A stretch of DNA of 15,826 nucleotides from Deltaproteobacteria bacterium. GTDB taxonomy: Bacteria > Desulfobacterota > DSM-4660 > Desulfatiglandales > HGW-15. The DNA is taken from positions 1 to 15,826 of the forward strand of contig JAFDIC010000042.1 of the NCBI GenBank assembly GCA_019308525.1, read 5' to 3'. Position 1 is the stretch's first letter; every line of letters starts with the position of its first letter. Below the pieces are notes generated by a model. It worked only from the letters and a program-made list of their open reading frames with translations, made no database searches and had not been told where the DNA came from. A program made the translations under genes and the position numbers. Positions 7,171-15,055 of the stretch are shown piece by piece.

Positions 7171-7962
7171 TCAATCAGGGCAAGACGCCGCCTTCTCCTG
7201 GAGAATATTTCCCCCGTCGATCACGAACTCTTGGCCGGTGATGTAGGCTGATTCGTCAGATGCCAGGAATACGGCAAGGTCTCCCACCTCTTCTACCGTC
7301 CCCAGCCTTTTCATGGGAATTCCTTTCCCGATCCGCTTTGCCGCCTCCTTTACACTCGTTCCCATTTCTTCAGCCATTGGCTGCATCAGGGGGGTCTCGA
7401 TATATCCCGGGAGAATGGTATTCACGGTCACGCCTGACCCTGCAACCTCGAGGGCAAGAGTCCTGGCCAGACCGCAAACGGCACCCTTTGTGGCCGAATA
7501 GGCGCTGAGCCCTGGGTCCCCGACCCTCGGACCGGTAACAGAGGAAATGTTGATGATCCTCCCATACCCCCGCGCGAGCATCCCTGGCAGAATGGCCTTC
7601 GTGCAATTCCATACCCCGTTGAAGTTTACCCTGAATACCATGTCCCTTTTCTCGTCGGTCGTTTCTACGAAGGGAGCAAAATAAGCTATCCCGGCGTTGT
7701 TGACAAGAATGTCCACTCTCCCGAAACTATCATTGAGACCGGCAATGGCATTATTGACCTGCAACGGATCAGAGACGTCAACCTTGTCAGATAAGGCATC
7801 CTGGCCGGAGCTGCGAATGGATTGGGCAGTCTCTTCCACCAGACCCAGGATGTCCCAGAGGACCACCACGGCTCCTTCCCCGGCCATTGCCCGAGCGATT
7901 CCAGATCCTATCCCGCGTGCAGCCCCTGTAACTACAGCCACCCTATCCCTGAGTCTAGGCAA
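7171..7962 (-). CDS. Short-chain dehydrogenase/reductase (FabG-like classical SDR)
   Basis: 263 aa from the preferred TTG start. Motifs in this numbering are TGAARGIG (12-19), D37 at the end of the second strand (NAD preference), NNAG (88-91), N113, S141, and Y155/K159 in YSATK, with ITGQEFVIDGG near the end. I chose the TTG at 7962 because GGGAGGAAT lies a few bases upstream and it follows the MoaD-like stop by ten bases. The ATG at 8013 would add 17 residues rich in Ser and overlap the MoaD-like gene by 41 nt without a good ribosome-binding site. The protein resembles 3-oxoacyl-ACP reductase or secondary-alcohol dehydrogenase types, which cannot be separated by sequence alone. It is the last gene of the AOR block, so alcohol/aldehyde or ketone conversion linked to the AOR is plausible. 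Confidence 0.9.
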   Translation of the reverse strand: MPRLRDRVAVVTGAARGIGSGIARAMAGEGAVVVLWDILGLVEETAQSIRSSGQDALSDKVDVSDPLQVNNAIAGLNDSFGRVDILVNNAGIAYFAPFVETTDEKRDMVFRVNFNGVWNCTKAILPGMLARGYGRIINISSVTGPRVGDPGLSAYSATKGAVCGLARTLALEVAGSGVTVNTILPGYIETPLMQPMAEEMGTSVKEAAKRIGKGIPMKRLGTVEEVGDLAVFLASDESAYITGQEFVIDGGNILQEKAASCPD

Positions 7963-7972
7963 AATTCCTCCC

Positions 7973-8212
7973 TCAACCTCCGAAGACTGACTGGAAGATC
8001 TGCACGGTGGCATTGTCCTTGAGCGGTTCCTCCATGCCCATCAACCTGCCTTCTGATGTGACTATGCCTCCCTCCACACCTCTGATCTTCAAGTGCTCCA
8101 GGAGGTCCTTCACCCGCCATCCAGCAGGAATCTCCACCTCCAGTGCATCCCCCCTTTTGTGGCCTGGATATCGCTCCCCCAACGTCCCAAACATCTGGAC
8201 CTTCAGTTTCAT
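7973..8212 (-). CDS. MoaD/ThiS-family ubiquitin-like sulfur carrier (molybdopterin or tungstopterin synthase small subunit)
   Basis: 79 aa, the size of MoaD (about 80 aa). The beta-grasp pattern starts KLKVQMFG and the chain ends in QSVFGG. In this family the terminal Gly-Gly is adenylated and turned into a thiocarboxylate that donates sulfur to the pterin dithiolene. A dedicated MoaD-like gene directly after an AOR gene is a recurrent arrangement and suggests it serves the tungstopterin (or molybdopterin) of that enzyme; the partner MoaE is not in the window. The start at 8212 has only a weak GAGATCGGG before it and lies 39 nt after the AOR stop. The next gene (SDR) begins within ten bases of its stop. 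A ThiS role is less likely, as no thiamine genes are near. Confidence 0.85.
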   Translation of the reverse strand: MKLKVQMFGTLGERYPGHKRGDALEVEIPAGWRVKDLLEHLKIRGVEGGIVTSEGRLMGMEEPLKDNATVQIFQSVFGG

Positions 8213-8251
8213 CCCGATCTCGAGAATCTAATTTCGAGGTGCTTTCTTAAA

Positions 8252-9970
8252 TCAAAAATCAAAGGTCCTGTCAATCTCCTCGTCAGCTATGAGGAATACC
8301 TTGTTGTGAGGTGGCAAGGGCTCCTTGTAAAAGAACTCCGGCAACCTGTCATCCTTGTTGGTGAAGCCTGCCCTTTTGTTGAACTCGCGCTCCGCCCTGA
8401 GTACACGCACGCCCAGGGCTGGAATGTCATCCGGCCCGAGCTGTGTCCCGAACCTGGCGTTCATGACCTTCAGGAACGCCTCACCGCCCTCGGGTGTCCC
8501 GAGCACAAACCCGGCAAACAGGCAAAGGCCGGTGCAGTCAAGCGATGCCATTGCTATCTGGAGGTTGCGGGAAGCCTCCACCTGCCCGTCCGGCTTCAGG
8601 GGATCAAGCTTTCCTTCCCCGTATTCGGAGATCAAGTTGCCGGCCGTGTGGTCGGCACCCATAGGGGAGGTGGCGTATGTGACACCGTTTCCCTGCATGC
8701 CCCTGGGATCATAGGCGGCAATGCTCTGCCCCTTTACCACCGGGACCCTGGGATGGTTGAAGTGCTTGCCCACAGCCGCGGGTCCGGCACCCAATATCTT
8801 CCCGAACTCTGTCCCCTGTGCGATTTCCTCTATCATCTCCATGGCCGCCTTGCTGTCACCAAAAGGCCTGTACCCCGCATCCATGGCCACTGCGACTGCT
8901 ACCCCCGTGCTCATAGTGTCTACCCCTATATCATCACATAGAAAGTCCAGTTTCGCAATCACGTCCAGGTCGTCGATTCCGGTCATCCCACCCGTAGCCC
9001 AGATGGTTTCATATTCCAGGGAACCCGTGATGTATTTCCCTCCCTTGTCAACATACTCGTTTGAGCAATGAACAATACACTGGGTGCACCCCATGTGTGT
9101 AGTCTTTCCGCCCCGTTCCTTTATTATCTCCGCCATTCTTTCACCGCTTATCTTTTCCCAGCCGTCAAATACCCCTTTCTTGGCATTATAACTGGGAAAT
9201 GCACCCATGGAATTGACAGCGCCGACAAGTGCCGCAGTCCCCAGAGCAGGCATCATCTCGCCGCTCATGGGATTCTCTCTTACCAGCTTGGCGAATGTCT
9301 TGGCCGCCTCCTTGAAGGCCTCCGGTTCCTTCACCGGATCCGGGGTCTTTCCCCTCTGGTCTACCACCAGCGCCTTCAGACCCTTGGCCCCCATGACCGC
9401 TCCAAGCCCTCCGCGGCCAGCGGCCCTACAGGGCCGTCCGTCCACATCCGAAGACTGAACCGATGCCACAGCCATCCTCTTCTCGCCGGCCGGTCCGATG
9501 CACAAAACAGATGATTTCTCACCATAGACTTCGAGCATCTTCTCAACAAAGGCGTAGGTCCTCATGCCCCTATAGTCCCCGGCAGGGACTAGGCTCGCCT
9601 CGCCGTTCTCGTCGATCCTCAGGATATTCATGTCTCCTTCAGGCGCCTGCCCCTCTATGATTACGGCGGTTATCCCCAGGTTTCCCATTGCAGCGCCTAC
9701 GGTTCCTCCGGCATTGCTTTCTTTTATCCCTCCGGTAAGGGGGCTCTTTGCACCCACAGAGATGCGGCTGGTATTTATGAGGCTCGTCCCGCTCAAGACC
9801 CCTGGGGCAAAGATGAGCTTGTTTTCGGACCCAAGGGGATCGCACTTGGGCGGCACTTCCCTGTTGATCATGATGGACGTAAGTCCCCTGCCCCCCAGGC
9901 CCACATACTCCTCGGGGACATCTTCAGTCCGGATCGCCTTTTCCGTCATATTGACCCTGATAAACTTCAT
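8252..9970 (-). CDS. aor: Aldehyde:ferredoxin oxidoreductase family protein (tungsten or molybdenum bis-pterin enzyme)
   Basis: 572 aa, slightly shorter than archaeal AOR (about 605). The N-terminal AOR domain holds GLGGRGLTS (24-32), and the pterin-contacting stretch CRAAGRGGLGAVMGAKGLKA is at 181-200. The [4Fe-4S] ligands are C295, C298 and C302 (CTQCIVHC) with C483 near the C-terminal part (C479 is an alternative). DPRGMQGNGVTYATSPMGADHT (421-442) is the classic second pterin and active-site segment, and H441 probably matches the active-site His of the Pyrococcus enzyme. Such enzymes interconvert aldehydes and carboxylic acids with ferredoxin in the cytoplasm; related clades act on other substrates, so the exact reaction is open. 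AAAGGAGGGGGG precedes the ATG. The MoaD-like gene after it supports pterin-cofactor supply. Confidence 0.93.
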   Translation of the reverse strand: MKFIRVNMTEKAIRTEDVPEEYVGLGGRGLTSIMINREVPPKCDPLGSENKLIFAPGVLSGTSLINTSRISVGAKSPLTGGIKESNAGGTVGAAMGNLGITAVIIEGQAPEGDMNILRIDENGEASLVPAGDYRGMRTYAFVEKMLEVYGEKSSVLCIGPAGEKRMAVASVQSSDVDGRPCRAAGRGGLGAVMGAKGLKALVVDQRGKTPDPVKEPEAFKEAAKTFAKLVRENPMSGEMMPALGTAALVGAVNSMGAFPSYNAKKGVFDGWEKISGERMAEIIKERGGKTTHMGCTQCIVHCSNEYVDKGGKYITGSLEYETIWATGGMTGIDDLDVIAKLDFLCDDIGVDTMSTGVAVAVAMDAGYRPFGDSKAAMEMIEEIAQGTEFGKILGAGPAAVGKHFNHPRVPVVKGQSIAAYDPRGMQGNGVTYATSPMGADHTAGNLISEYGEGKLDPLKPDGQVEASRNLQIAMASLDCTGLCLFAGFVLGTPEGGEAFLKVMNARFGTQLGPDDIPALGVRVLRAEREFNKRAGFTNKDDRLPEFFYKEPLPPHNKVFLIADEEIDRTFDF

Positions 9971-10012
9971 AACCCCCCTCCTTTCACCAAGTATTTTGTA
10001 ATGACCAATGGC

Positions 10013-10093
10013 TCATAGCGACCGGGAGGTCGCTCCTGCACAGGAATCCATACACCCTGTTCCCTGTAAGAGCAAGCTCCAGCTTGCGATTCA
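10013..10093. repeat. Head-to-head pair of REP-like palindromic elements
   Basis: Two 32-base units face each other across 17 bases. Unit 1 is read on the minus strand (10044-10013) and unit 2 on the plus strand (10062-10093). Both start C-C-T-G-T or C-C-C-T-G-T, share GAGC followed by a palindrome, and end GC..T.A. The palindromes are GCGACC/GGTCGC around GGGA (10018-10033) and GCAAGCT/AGCTTGC around CC (10072-10087). The layout matches bacterial REP doublets, which are usually mobilised by TnpA-REP (RAYT) transposases; no such gene is in the window. They occupy most of the 213-nt gap between the RdhA-like and AOR genes and could stabilise mRNA or weaken read-through. Confidence 0.7.
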
Positions 10094-10183
10094 TCCCGGC
10101 ACATGCAACAACCCCGAACCAATCATCCGCCACCAGAAAAACCCTGAGCTATTATCAATTTCCTTTATGGCACCGCTCCCCGG

Positions 10184-11608
10184 CTAATACACCTCTTCTT
10201 CCTTTCGCCCTTGCCCCTTTGGGTAATATAACCAGGGCGATACGGTCCTCGGATGCCACTTCTTACCATATATCAAATTGTCCAGGTAGGGAAAAATGAC
10301 CTTGGCTACAGGTGATCTGGCCACAAACCATCTCACCAACCTGTGCATCACCGTGTCAGGCCTGCTGAAAGGACACACCGCCATGCAGATCGCACAATCC
10401 GTACCAACTTTGCCCCAGAACTCATAACAGGACTCCTCGTTGAGTTTCCACTTCTCAACCCCGTTGTGCACCACCTTTCCTTCGGTGGGTATGGACCGCG
10501 ACGGGCAGGAGGTTGCACACTTCTTGCATCTCTGGCAAAACTCATCCCCGCCAATGGAGATGGGCTTATCTGGTGTCAGGGGCATATCCGTTGTCGTGGC
10601 GAAGACCCTGACCCTCGGGCCGAACCTGCCTGTCATGAGATATCCCAGCCTGCCCAATTCTCCCAGCCCGGCATCTACGGCCAGGGGAATCGGCAACAGG
10701 TCATAGTGGAGAAAGTGCTGGGCGACAGCTCTGTAACCCATAGCGGAAAACCACTGGGCCAGGATGGTGCTGATGTAAACGCCCTTTGAGTACTGGGTTG
10801 CACTCTCTGCAACGGAAGGTGTATGTGGGGCGGTGACTACGTGTTCATAATCCATTTCCGTGGCAAACACCACCGCGTAGGGCAAGGGTTCCGGCAATTC
10901 TCGGCCCCATTCTTCCCAGTTGTCGAAGTGGATCTCTCCCCTGTGGGAATAGCTCCACAGGGGATTTACCTTGCATATCCCGACCAGAGCAGCTCCCAGG
11001 TGCAGGGCAAGATTCTTGACCATGTCACTGGCGCGGTCCGGGGGGAGGGAGTGGGGTGAGGACTCCTGCTCCGGCTCTGCAACGGGGTGATCTCCCATGA
11101 AAAAACACATGTGAAAGGTGGCCTCGGTCATGCCGACCATGGGAACATATCCATTGTCTATGGTGCCCGGCGGGCCGAGCGGAAACCCGCCCCCCTCTCT
11201 CCTCCGGTCATCATAGGCCTTGTGCTCGGGATGCATTTCATAGTAACGGTCGTACTGCTCGGTCCCGGGTTTGAGGCCTTCAACCCGGGCAAACATGATA
11301 TCCCTCTCATCAACCCGCTTGACATCTCCGACCACATGTCCCATGCTTCCCTTCAGAATTCTTGGACTGGGTTTTCCGGGCACCAGGCAAATCAGCAAGA
11401 AGACAAGGTATATCCCGAAGAGGACGGCGACGGGAATTCTCAAAGGTGGGACGAAGAGAATCAGGGGAAGGAGCAGGAGATGAAAAAGGACACCGGCCCA
11501 GCCCGCCTTTGGGGCCCGGGGCTCCCCTTCTCTCTTGGATTCCACCGCAAAGATCAGGGCGACAATGATAACCCCGAAGTCTATAGCCAGAAGAAGGACA
11601 GAAAACAT
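10184..11608 (-). CDS. Reductive-dehalogenase-like protein (RdhA family), membrane-anchored, two [4Fe-4S] clusters, putative corrinoid enzyme
   Basis: 474 aa. Three hydrophobic helices (about 1-22, 37-55 and 57-77) come first; a twin-arginine signal is absent. The rest matches the RdhA catalytic fold. YSKGVYISTILAQWFSAMGYRA (273-294) is the nitroreductase-like helix with a candidate catalytic Tyr (Y273), and AGLGELGRLG (313-322) and TTDMPLTPDKP (339-349) are typical RdhA strings. Then come two ferredoxin-like motifs: C358-x2-C361-x2-C364-x3-C368-P, and C394 with C405-x2-C408-x3-C412-P. RdhA proteins carry cobamide and cleave carbon-halogen bonds. No rdhB anchor gene is adjacent, and the in-built helices may replace it. 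The epoxyqueuosine reductase QueG is related but lacks the membrane part and is shorter. Family membership is well supported; dehalogenation is inferred. The start has a distant GAGGAG. Confidence 0.85.
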   Translation of the reverse strand: MFSVLLLAIDFGVIIVALIFAVESKREGEPRAPKAGWAGVLFHLLLLPLILFVPPLRIPVAVLFGIYLVFLLICLVPGKPSPRILKGSMGHVVGDVKRVDERDIMFARVEGLKPGTEQYDRYYEMHPEHKAYDDRRREGGGFPLGPPGTIDNGYVPMVGMTEATFHMCFFMGDHPVAEPEQESSPHSLPPDRASDMVKNLALHLGAALVGICKVNPLWSYSHRGEIHFDNWEEWGRELPEPLPYAVVFATEMDYEHVVTAPHTPSVAESATQYSKGVYISTILAQWFSAMGYRAVAQHFLHYDLLPIPLAVDAGLGELGRLGYLMTGRFGPRVRVFATTTDMPLTPDKPISIGGDEFCQRCKKCATSCPSRSIPTEGKVVHNGVEKWKLNEESCYEFWGKVGTDCAICMAVCPFSRPDTVMHRLVRWFVARSPVAKVIFPYLDNLIYGKKWHPRTVSPWLYYPKGQGRKEEEVY

Positions 11609-11654
11609 TTTGTGATCGTTCTCCTCTCTAGATTCCCCTCGTCACATGGATCGG

Positions 11655-11678
11655 AAAAATTCTAAGTTTGATACTTAG
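11655..11678 (-). terminator. Weak terminator-like hairpin after livF
   Basis: On the minus strand CTAAG and CTTAG pair over a 7-base loop (11678-11662) and are followed by AATTTTT. The stem is only five A/T-rich pairs, so termination would be poor. It sits in the 89-nt gap between livF and the RdhA-like gene and may mark a partial transcription boundary there. Confidence 0.25.
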
Positions 11679-11697
11679 CTATGCTTCAGGCCGAGAA

Positions 11698-12405
11698 TCA
11701 TTTACCCAAGTATGCCTTTTTCACCCTCTCATCGTTCAAGAGTTCCCGGCAATTTCCTTCCAATACAATGCTCCCTGTGTCTAACACGTAGCCTCTATGG
11801 GCCAGGCCGAGGGCCATCCGGGCATTCTGTTCCACCAGCAGGATACTTGTGCCACTCTCGTTTATCTCTACTGCGATCTTGCCTATCTCACGAACTACTA
11901 TGGGAGCAAGGCCTATTGTAGGTTCGTCTAACAAGAGTAACCTGGGGTTTCCCATCAAGGCGCGTGCGATGGCAAGCATCTGCTGCTCTCCTCCGCTCAG
12001 CGTCCCGGCCTGCTGCCTTCTTCGCGCTTTCAAGACTGGAAACGTCTGAAATATCTCCTCCAATTTTTCCTTTATCTTATTTTTGTCTTTCTGTAAATAG
12101 GCGCCCAATTTTATGTTTTCAAGGACTCCCATGTATGGGAAAAGGTCTCTCCCCTGAGGAACATGCCCTATTCCCATCTTGACGATCTCTTGCGCTGGGG
12201 TCTCATGGACTCTTTCTCCTTGAAACAGGATCTCCCCAGTTACAGGTCTCTCCAGCCCTGATATGGTCCTGAGAGTCGTTGTCTTGCCAGCCCCATTGTT
12301 TCCGATCAGGGTCACAATTTCGCCCTCTTTCACAGCAAGGGAAATGCCCTTCAGCACTTCGGCCCCGCCATAACAGACTCTCAAGTCCATGATCTCAAGT
12401 ATCAT
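11698..12405 (-). CDS. livF: Branched-chain-amino-acid-type ABC transporter ATP-binding protein LivF
   Basis: 235 aa, the usual LivF length. Walker A is GNNGAGKT (35-42), the ABC signature is LSGGEQQ (136-142), and Walker B runs into the catalytic D160-E161 in LLLLDEPTIGLAP, a string typical of LivF. With LivG it forms the ATPase pair on the cytoplasmic side of the LivHM pore. The ATG follows the livG stop with one base between, so translation is coupled. It is the last gene of the importer block. Members of this class carry branched-chain amino acids but also amides, urea or aromatic acids, so the name gives the family and not the ligand. Confidence 0.96.
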   Translation of the reverse strand: MILEIMDLRVCYGGAEVLKGISLAVKEGEIVTLIGNNGAGKTTTLRTISGLERPVTGEILFQGERVHETPAQEIVKMGIGHVPQGRDLFPYMGVLENIKLGAYLQKDKNKIKEKLEEIFQTFPVLKARRRQQAGTLSGGEQQMLAIARALMGNPRLLLLDEPTIGLAPIVVREIGKIAVEINESGTSILLVEQNARMALGLAHRGYVLDTGSIVLEGNCRELLNDERVKKAYLGK

Positions 12406-12406
12406 T

Positions 12407-13168
12407 TCATTCCTTCCCCAGATAGGCCTCTATCACTGGAGGGCTTTCAGCTATATCGCCTGGGGTTCCTTCAGCAATTTTCTTTCCGAAATTGAGAACG
12501 GCAATCCAATCACAAAGCCCCATAATTGCTTTCATGTTGTGCTCAATGATGATGCAAGTAATCCCCCTTTGTTCATTAAGCTCTCTGATCATGCTCAACA
12601 TTCTTTCAATCTCTTCAGCATTCATACCGGTCAGTGGCTCATCCAGCAGAAGCAGATGCGGTTGAGCTGCCAGCGCAATCGCCAAGGCCAATAGCCTCTG
12701 TTTGCCATGGGGCAGATTGATTGCCAATTCATTTCTATATTGTCCCAAGCCGACGAATTCAAGGGAATCCAAGGCCTTCCGTTCCAATCTATCTTCCTGA
12801 ATCTGACTCGAACGCTTCTTCAGGAATACGCTCGAAAGGCCGATTTTCGATTGCAGGTGGCAGCCGACCTTCACATTTTCCAGCACGGTAAAGCTGGTGA
12901 AAAGGAGGTTTTCCTGAAAAACGCGGATGATGCCCTGTTGGGCTTTTCGGTGAGAGGGATCCTTGGTGATATCTTTCCCATCAAAAATGATCTGCCCTCG
13001 ATTAGGCCTTAACGTTCCTCCGATCATGTTGAGCACTGTGGACTTGCCCGCCCCGTTCGGGCCTATAAGACCGACCAACTGGCCTTGGTTTACATCCATA
13101 TCCAGGTCAGCCACTGCTGTCAACCCACCAAAAGACCTCGTCAGCTTTCGAATCTCAAGAAAACCCAT
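12407..13168 (-). CDS. livG: Branched-chain-amino-acid-type ABC transporter ATP-binding protein LivG
   Basis: 253 aa, as expected for LivG. Walker A is GPNGAGKS (36-43), Walker B/catalytic Glu is LLLLDEP (172-178, D176-E177) followed by GMN, and the protein ends in the LivG-type AEGTPGDIAESPPVIEAYLG. The ABC signature is a variant, LPHGKQR (152-158) instead of the usual L-S-Y/G-G-Q-Q-R; variation at this place is common in LivG. The gene begins 14 nt after livM and ends one base before livF. It works as a heterodimer with LivF to drive import. The preceding AGGGAAG is a modest ribosome-binding site. Confidence 0.96.
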   Translation of the reverse strand: MGFLEIRKLTRSFGGLTAVADLDMDVNQGQLVGLIGPNGAGKSTVLNMIGGTLRPNRGQIIFDGKDITKDPSHRKAQQGIIRVFQENLLFTSFTVLENVKVGCHLQSKIGLSSVFLKKRSSQIQEDRLERKALDSLEFVGLGQYRNELAINLPHGKQRLLALAIALAAQPHLLLLDEPLTGMNAEEIERMLSMIRELNEQRGITCIIIEHNMKAIMGLCDWIAVLNFGKKIAEGTPGDIAESPPVIEAYLGKE

Positions 13169-13182
13169 TACACTTCCCTGTT

Positions 13183-14193
13183 TTACGGGCTCCTCACTTT
13201 AGAATTCAACAACCTGTGCGCGGGCGGTCCAAATCGTCCTGCAATTTTTCCAGGTATACTCACTATCCCTTGAGGCATCAGCATAACTATTAAGATGGCA
13301 ATAGCACCGATTATCATTGGTTGATATTCTTCCACCGGCCGCGCAAATTCATAGACCAGAGAAAGGACTATGGCACCAACGATGGGCCCCGCAAATTGGT
13401 CCTTTCCACCCACCACCATGTAGGTCAAAAGGTAGATGGTGGTCATGATGCCGAATGTAGCAGCGGCATGGGGGCTCAGGGCCCGCTCAAAGTGCGCGAA
13501 AAGGCCGCCACCGATTCCTGAAAAAAAGCACGCCACACTGAATGCTAAGACCTTGTACCTCAAGACATTCACACCCAAGGCACCAGCCAGCTTGTCGGCA
13601 TCTCGAATGGCCAACCAGATAAACCCGAGCTTCGATTTTTCCAGGCGGTAGAGGATGAACAATGATGCGCATGCTATAGCCAGTGTCAAGTAATAATATT
13701 CAATAAACCCTCCAAAATCTACTTTTCCCAGACCGGGAAGGGATAACACACCAGCCCCAGGAAAACCAATCAGGCCATCAATCCCGCCCGTCAAATTACG
13801 CCAGTTGTAAGCCAAAAGTCGAAAACTCTCTGACGTCACAAGGGTAAGAATAGCAAAGTATATACCTTTCACGCGCATGAACGGGTGACCCAAAACAAAA
13901 GCCACCAGCCCGGAGATGAGGCCGGCGGCGGGCAAGGTCATAGCAAAGGGGAGCCCGGTCTTCATTTTCAATAGTGCCGATGTATAGGCTCCGAGGCACA
14001 TAAATCCCACGTGGCCCAGTGAAAATTCGCCAACGGTCAAAATAGTCCGAAGGCTAGCCGCCATAAGGGAGTTGATGAGTATCATGGTCAACACAGAAGT
14101 CCAGTAGATATTGGATAGGAGAAGTGGGGCAACAATTGCAATGAATATTGCTCCAATAGAGCACAAGGTTTCGAATGAATTCCCCCTATTCAT
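13183..14193 (-). CDS. livM: Branched-chain-amino-acid-type ABC transporter permease LivM
   Basis: 336 aa from the preferred start. Multiple membrane segments and LivM landmarks are present: LGHVGFMCLGAYTSALL, LRVKGIYFAILTL-type text (here MRVKGIYFAILTL), the AIRD-A-D-K-LAGALGVN loop that docks the ATPase, and the MVVGGKDQFAGPIVGA stretch. I chose the ATG at 14193 because it overlaps the livH stop by eight bases, with AAGGA upstream. A TTG at 14238 would add 15 residues and overlap livH by 53 nt. LivM pairs with LivH to form the transmembrane pore. The 12-15 kb stretch holding livFGHM looks more A/T-rich than the genes downstream. Confidence 0.95.
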   Translation of the reverse strand: MNRGNSFETLCSIGAIFIAIVAPLLLSNIYWTSVLTMILINSLMAASLRTILTVGEFSLGHVGFMCLGAYTSALLKMKTGLPFAMTLPAAGLISGLVAFVLGHPFMRVKGIYFAILTLVTSESFRLLAYNWRNLTGGIDGLIGFPGAGVLSLPGLGKVDFGGFIEYYYLTLAIACASLFILYRLEKSKLGFIWLAIRDADKLAGALGVNVLRYKVLAFSVACFFSGIGGGLFAHFERALSPHAAATFGIMTTIYLLTYMVVGGKDQFAGPIVGAIVLSLVYEFARPVEEYQPMIIGAIAILIVMLMPQGIVSIPGKIAGRFGPPAHRLLNSKVRSP

Positions 14194-15055
14194 GGCCGAA
14201 TAATCCTTGAGGCCTAAGCATGAGAACCGCGATGACAAAGAAAAGAGGGCTCATGGAAGCCCAAGCATGCCCGACCAGGACGGGAAACAGCCCGTCAATA
14301 AGCCCCAAACTCATCCCTGCTATTAGGGCACCAAGCAAGCTTCCCATGCCGCCTATGACAATGATGAGCAGGCCCTTTACCAAAGACAGGGAACCCATAA
14401 AGGGGCCCATTTGAAACATTGACCCTGCCAGCACCCCTCCTGCGGCGGCAAGTGCACAACCGATCCCCATGGACAAAGCAGCCATTTTGTTCGGAGCGAT
14501 GCCCTGAAGGACAGCGCCCTGCGGATTCTGAGCACTGGCCACCATGGCCTGACCATATTTGGTTAGCTTGAGGAAGAGATACAAAACGAAGGCCAAGAAC
14601 AGGGACACTCCAACCGCAACAATCCTATCCTTGGGAACAATTATCTGATCCGTTATGTTAAAGGGGCCCTCGGCCAGCACAGGGAGATTCCTGTGATGGA
14701 GGCCAAACATAGCAATAGCACCACTCTGAAGGATTAAGGACAGACCTACGGCAACAATCACCGCAGATAGCCAATCCTCCTTGACCGGGCGGAACAAAAA
14801 CCGTTCCAAGACTAGACCTACCATGGCCATAACAAGCATGCTCAAAGCCGTTGCCATAAACAATGGCAATTTGATGGATACGGTCACATAGTAAGCAACA
14901 TATGCCCCCAACATGTAGATTTCACCATGGGCGAACTGCATAATGCGCATGATGCCGAAGATCAGAGTCAGGCCAAGAGCCATCAGGACATAAATCCATC
15001 CCAATGCAATTCCATTGAATAGACCCTGCCAAAATACCTGCGCTGATATGTCCAA
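14186..15055 (-). CDS. livH: Branched-chain-amino-acid-type ABC transporter permease LivH
   Basis: 289 aa, the usual LivH size, with about eight hydrophobic segments. The N-terminus FNGIALGWIYVLMALGLTL and the following FGIMRIMQFAHGEIYMLGAY are family hallmarks, as is the late VKGLLIIVIGGMGSLLGALIAG. The start is a TTG (15055), supported by GGGAG about eight bases upstream and by the family alignment; the first internal ATG would remove the first helix. It forms the membrane channel with LivM. A 246-nt gap separates it from the binding-protein gene, longer than the other junctions of the block. Confidence 0.95.
   Translation of the reverse strand: MDISAQVFWQGLFNGIALGWIYVLMALGLTLIFGIMRIMQFAHGEIYMLGAYVAYYVTVSIKLPLFMATALSMLVMAMVGLVLERFLFRPVKEDWLSAVIVAVGLSLILQSGAIAMFGLHHRNLPVLAEGPFNITDQIIVPKDRIVAVGVSLFLAFVLYLFLKLTKYGQAMVASAQNPQGAVLQGIAPNKMAALSMGIGCALAAAGGVLAGSMFQMGPFMGSLSLVKGLLIIVIGGMGSLLGALIAGMSLGLIDGLFPVLVGHAWASMSPLFFVIAVLMLRPQGLFGHE

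Noticed and set aside
8093..8941. Long open frame on the plus strand opposite the AOR gene
   Set aside because: It lies antisense to a clearly conserved enzyme, its translation matches no family pattern I know, and such frames arise from the codon bias of the real gene.
10013..10093. Reading the REP-like palindromes as a rho-independent terminator for the RdhA-like gene
   Set aside because: Neither hairpin is followed by a T-run on the minus strand, and the paired-unit layout is better explained as a REP doublet.
11087..11665. Plus-strand open frame opposite the start of the RdhA-like gene
   Set aside because: Mostly antisense to the membrane and N-terminal part of a well-supported gene; no recognisable motif.
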